Source: Paraburkholderia fungorum
Lineage (GTDB): Bacteria; Pseudomonadota; Gammaproteobacteria; Burkholderiales; Burkholderiaceae
Direction: 5' to 3'
Assembly: GCF_003610895.1 (NCBI RefSeq)
Contig: NZ_MCAS01000001.1
Span: 186,001-250,000 of the forward strand
Length of the DNA: 64,000 nt
Positions 63,232 to 64,000 of this stretch are shown here, piece by piece. Positions within the stretch are counted from its first letter, which is position 1. Every line of letters starts with the position of its first letter. A program made the translations under genes and the position numbers. The notes under the pieces were generated by a model. The model had not been told where the DNA came from, did not search any database, and worked only from the letters and a program-made list of their open reading frames with translations.

Positions 63232-64000
63232 ATGAACTCCACTCTGGATAACGTAGCGCACGTGGAAGAACAGCGGCCGCGTTCGGCGACGCCGTTTTCC
63301 GTAGGTCTGCTTGGCATCACCATCGGCCTGTTGACGCTCTGGCTCCTGCGCGACAACACCACGCTGGACGGCGCAGCGCGCAGCACTGCCGCATGTCTCG
63401 CGATCATCGCAACGATCGCCCTATACGAACTGTTTGTCGCGCGTGCGTATTTGCGCCCAAGCGCCGGACTTGCCGGCCAGGCGGTTCGGCGGCTCAGTAT
63501 CGCGCGCGTGGCGTTGCGTCTTGCCGCGCTCGCTTCCGTGTATGTCGGCATCGGTCTGCTCTACTGGCTGTTGCCCGAATATCACGGCACGTTCTACAAC
63601 CCCTTCTGGTCGCTGATCCGTACGCTCGCACCGTATCTGATCGTGGCCGCGCCGTTTTACTTTGCGTGGATGGACAGACGCCAGCGCGAAGTCGACGACG
63701 CCTACATGTTGTGGGGCCGTCTCGTGTTTCTCGGGCAGCGCCCGGGCAACTGGAAGCCCGTGCGGGAAATGCTGGCAGGCTGGATGGTGAAAGCGTTCTT
63801 CCTGCCGCTGATGATCACCTACCTTTCCACCGATGCGGACCACATCGGCGCATCGCTTGCGAGCGCCATGAACGCGCCGTTCTCGCTCGCGACGTTCAGG
63901 TTCATGTACGACCTGTCCTTCACGATGGACCTGATGTTCGGCACGGTAGGCTATCTGTGCACGCTGCGCATTCTCGATACTCACGTGCGCAGCGCGGAGC
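63232..64000 (+). CDS. multi-span membrane protein (partial, runs off the window)
   Basis: An ORF open to the window end, 256 codons visible. It starts MNSTLDNVAHVEEQ and has about five predicted TM helices: around residues 23-40 (VGLLGITIGLLTLWLL), 47-66, 92-112 (LAALASVYVGIGLLYWLL), 122-143 and 182-200. GAGG precedes the ATG. The stretch RLVFLGQRPGNWKPVREMLAG and FMYDLSFTMDLMFGTVGYL are distinctive, but I cannot name a family with confidence. An isoprenylcysteine-methyltransferase-like C-terminal part is possible beyond the edge. It follows the repeat lipoprotein by 88 bases. Confidence 0.65.
   Translation, partial: MNSTLDNVAHVEEQRPRSATPFSVGLLGITIGLLTLWLLRDNTTLDGAARSTAACLAIIATIALYELFVARAYLRPSAGLAGQAVRRLSIARVALRLAALASVYVGIGLLYWLLPEYHGTFYNPFWSLIRTLAPYLIVAAPFYFAWMDRRQREVDDAYMLWGRLVFLGQRPGNWKPVREMLAGWMVKAFFLPLMITYLSTDADHIGASLASAMNAPFSLATFRFMYDLSFTMDLMFGTVGYLCTLRILDTHVRSAE

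Overview
The window looks like a chromosomal or megaplasmid segment of a Paraburkholderia/Burkholderia-type betaproteobacterium. It has high GC, monomeric NADP isocitrate dehydrogenase, Kup, bacterioferritin, a DUF2844/DUF3443 pair, many MFS carriers and GntR/LysR/IclR catabolic regulators, and an interspersed hairpin repeat of a kind I remember from Paraburkholderia. The genus call is from memory of gene families, not from a search. I see no rRNA, tRNA, CRISPR array, insertion sequence or prophage.

Layout. 1-0.9 kb: a ferredoxin and bacterioferritin, convergent. 1.1-7.2 kb: a four-gene minus-strand operon (gamma-glutamyltransferase-like enzyme, two MFS carriers, GAF protein) divergent from a GntR regulator, with two related palindromes between them. 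7.2-10.8 kb: a periplasmic binding protein translationally coupled to a CHASE-PAS-GGDEF-EAL protein. 11-17.5 kb: Kup potassium transporter, small proteins, and a non-canonical NRAMP-family transporter behind a long leader with two short ORFs. 17.6-24.2 kb: a DHA2 exporter, then a D-glucarate module (KdgD, GudD, GudP-like carrier) with a divergent FadR-type regulator. 24.3-28.3 kb: an AtuA-type two-gene unit, a CitMHS transporter and a divergent LysR. 28.4-36.7 kb: a diguanylate cyclase, then four exported proteins (DUF2844, a DUF3443 lipoprotein with pepsin-like signatures, a TPR lipoprotein, a 985-residue Sel1-repeat protein). 36.8-43.7 kb: an IclR regulator divergent from acyl-CoA dehydrogenase, ADP-forming acyl-CoA synthetase, MFS carrier and hydrolase. 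44-52 kb: a small conserved-looking protein, isocitrate dehydrogenase, a TonB-dependent receptor, LysR and a DHA2 exporter. 52.4-60.9 kb: a tightly coupled seven-gene operon for a polyol or glycerol-like substrate that encodes its own GlpP-type glycerol-3-phosphate-responsive antiterminator. 61-64 kb: a lipoprotein with 34 exact-length SSSGT repeats, then a membrane protein cut by the window edge.

Most segments are self-contained catabolic cassettes: a carrier, enzymes and a divergent regulator with a visible palindrome between them. The parts I find most worth following up are the GlpP-containing operon, the NRAMP-like gene with an acidic/proline-rich leader peptide, and the aspartic-protease-like DUF3443 protein in a four-gene export cluster. 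Many start codons were moved inward from the longest ORF because a clear ribosome binding site supports an internal start; these choices are stated per gene.
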